From: Flavobacterium sp.
GTDB lineage: Bacteria > Bacteroidota > Bacteroidia > Flavobacteriales > Flavobacteriaceae
Direction: 5' to 3'
Length of the DNA stretch: 5,744 nucleotides
NCBI GenBank assembly: GCA_024709705.1
Contig: JANJWE010000330.1
Coordinates: forward strand, 1-5,744
Part shown: in pieces, positions 5,160 to 5,744 of the stretch
Layout of the letters: each line of letters starts with the position of its first letter
Position numbering within the stretch: the first letter of the stretch is position 1
Notes under the pieces: model-generated
Seen by the model: the letters and a program-made list of their open reading frames with translations, nothing else
Told to the model about the DNA's origin: nothing
The model's database searches: none
Position numbers and translations under genes: made by a program

Positions 5160-5744
5160 TTAAGGAAAAAAAAGTCCAATTAAAATCAGAAGAATTTGAA
5201 AAAGGAAAATAATAAATCCGTAAAACAACCCTTTTTTTCCGGATTGAATTAAAGCAGAAAAACTCACTTTCAATCCGATAGCAGTCATGGCAATGGTTAA
5301 TAAAATTTTTCCAGTTTCAGAGGAGAATTTCAAAACCGAATCGGAAACCGGAAAAATAGAAACCCAAATGGTAATGAGTATGAAACCCCATAAATACCAA
5401 GGCAATTGAAGATAATTTTTCCAACTATGCGTAGCACTTTTATCTCGGATAAGAAAATTAAAAAATATTAATCCCGGTGAAAGCAGGGCAACTCTAGCCA
5501 ATTTAATCGTTATAGCTTGCTCTCCAACGGCGTCAGAAACTGCAAATGCCGCTCCGGCTACATTTCCAACGGAGTGTAACGATCCTCCCAATAGAAGACT
5601 AATTTCTGTAGTTGATAATGAAAATAAACCCATAAAGAGGGGTAAAAACAACATGCCAAGTGTTCCAAAAAGATTCACAACAGCCAAAGCGATTCCCGTT
5701 TCTTCTTTATTGTTTTTCAAACTTGGAGCCAATGCTGCTATGGC
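5160..5744 (-). CDS. YeiH-family putative sulfate/oxyanion exporter, C-terminal part
   Basis: The minus-strand frame stays open to the window edge, giving the last 194 residues of a protein usually around 330-350 long. The TTG codon at 5730-5732 is an internal leucine, because the frame continues upstream as AIAAL. Family marks of the YeiH/UPF0324 carriers are visible: the AIAALAPSLK segment, GGSLHSVGNVAGA (53-65 of the fragment), KLARVALLSPG (81-91), and TAIGLKVSFSALIQSGKKGL near the end. Hydrophobic segments lie at about 16-41, 82-99, 113-133, 145-162 and 171-192, consistent with an inner-membrane transporter. Members are annotated as putative sulfate exporters, but direct transport data are scarce as far as I know. 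Its place 63 nt before a persulfide dioxygenase suggests export of sulfite, sulfate or thiosulfate, comparable to TauE next to CstB in staphylococci. The family is well supported; the substrate is inferred. Confidence 0.85.
   Translation of the reverse strand, partial: AIAALAPSLKNNKEETGIALAVVNLFGTLGMLFLPLFMGLFSLSTTEISLLLGGSLHSVGNVAGAAFAVSDAVGEQAITIKLARVALLSPGLIFFNFLIRDKSATHSWKNYLQLPWYLWGFILITIWVSIFPVSDSVLKFSSETGKILLTIAMTAIGLKVSFSALIQSGKKGLFYGFIIFLFQILLILIGLFFP

Noticed and set aside
5730..5732. TTG as a start codon of the YeiH-like gene
   Set aside because: The frame stays open to the window edge and the preceding residues AIAA fit the family, so the TTG is an internal leucine and the gene is truncated by the window.
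1..5744. tRNA, rRNA, CRISPR array, insertion sequence or riboswitch
   Set aside because: I saw no periodic spacer repeats, transposase-like protein, terminal inverted repeats, structured leader or tRNA-like cloverleaf. The window is densely coding with short intergenic gaps.

Overview
The window looks like a Flavobacteriia-type Bacteroidota genome. It is AT-rich. Candidate promoters carry the Bacteroidota -7 element TAnnTTTG, Shine-Dalgarno sequences are weak or absent, and two short lipoprotein signal peptides are visible. The protein families match what is usual in that class. This taxonomic call is an inference; no rRNA or other marker gene is present.

Layout. Positions 1-306 (+) hold the 3' end of a probable PLP-dependent decarboxylase gene. 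It converges on a minus-strand gene for a small secreted Lys/Cys-rich protein (412-630), and a perfect AT-rich palindrome between them can terminate both. Everything to the right is on the minus strand, so transcription runs from high to low coordinates. The order is: a truncated YeiH-type anion exporter (5160-5744); a CstB-like metallo-beta-lactamase/double-rhodanese protein (3684-5096); an intrinsic terminator; a compact promoter with a 16-bp CRP/FNR-geometry palindrome; then a tight operon of a second CstB-like protein (2153-3556), a rhodanese lipoprotein (1771-2133), a thioredoxin (1458-1766) and an acetolactate-decarboxylase-like lipoprotein (749-1465). Spacings in the operon are 19 bp, 4 bp and an 8-bp overlap. 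No gene-free stretch exceeds 300 bases.

How the genes may work together. The core reads as a reactive-sulfur (sulfide/persulfide) detoxification cluster. The CstB-like enzymes would oxidise low-molecular-weight persulfides, through the Fe(II) dioxygenase domain plus the active C-terminal rhodanese, to sulfite and/or thiosulfate. The thioredoxin would reduce persulfides in the cytoplasm, the lipoprotein rhodanese would handle sulfane sulfur outside the inner membrane, and the YeiH-like carrier could export the oxyanion product. No sulfide:quinone reductase, CstR-like repressor or CRP/FNR regulator gene is in the window.

Most worth a second look: the operator-like palindrome; the duplicated CstB-like enzymes, whose only four cysteines are all conserved between copies and whose middle rhodanese has lost its cysteine; the membrane-anchored decarboxylase-family protein that keeps the three metal-binding histidines but seems to lack other canonical catalytic residues; and the small exported protein with three KKSC repeats.
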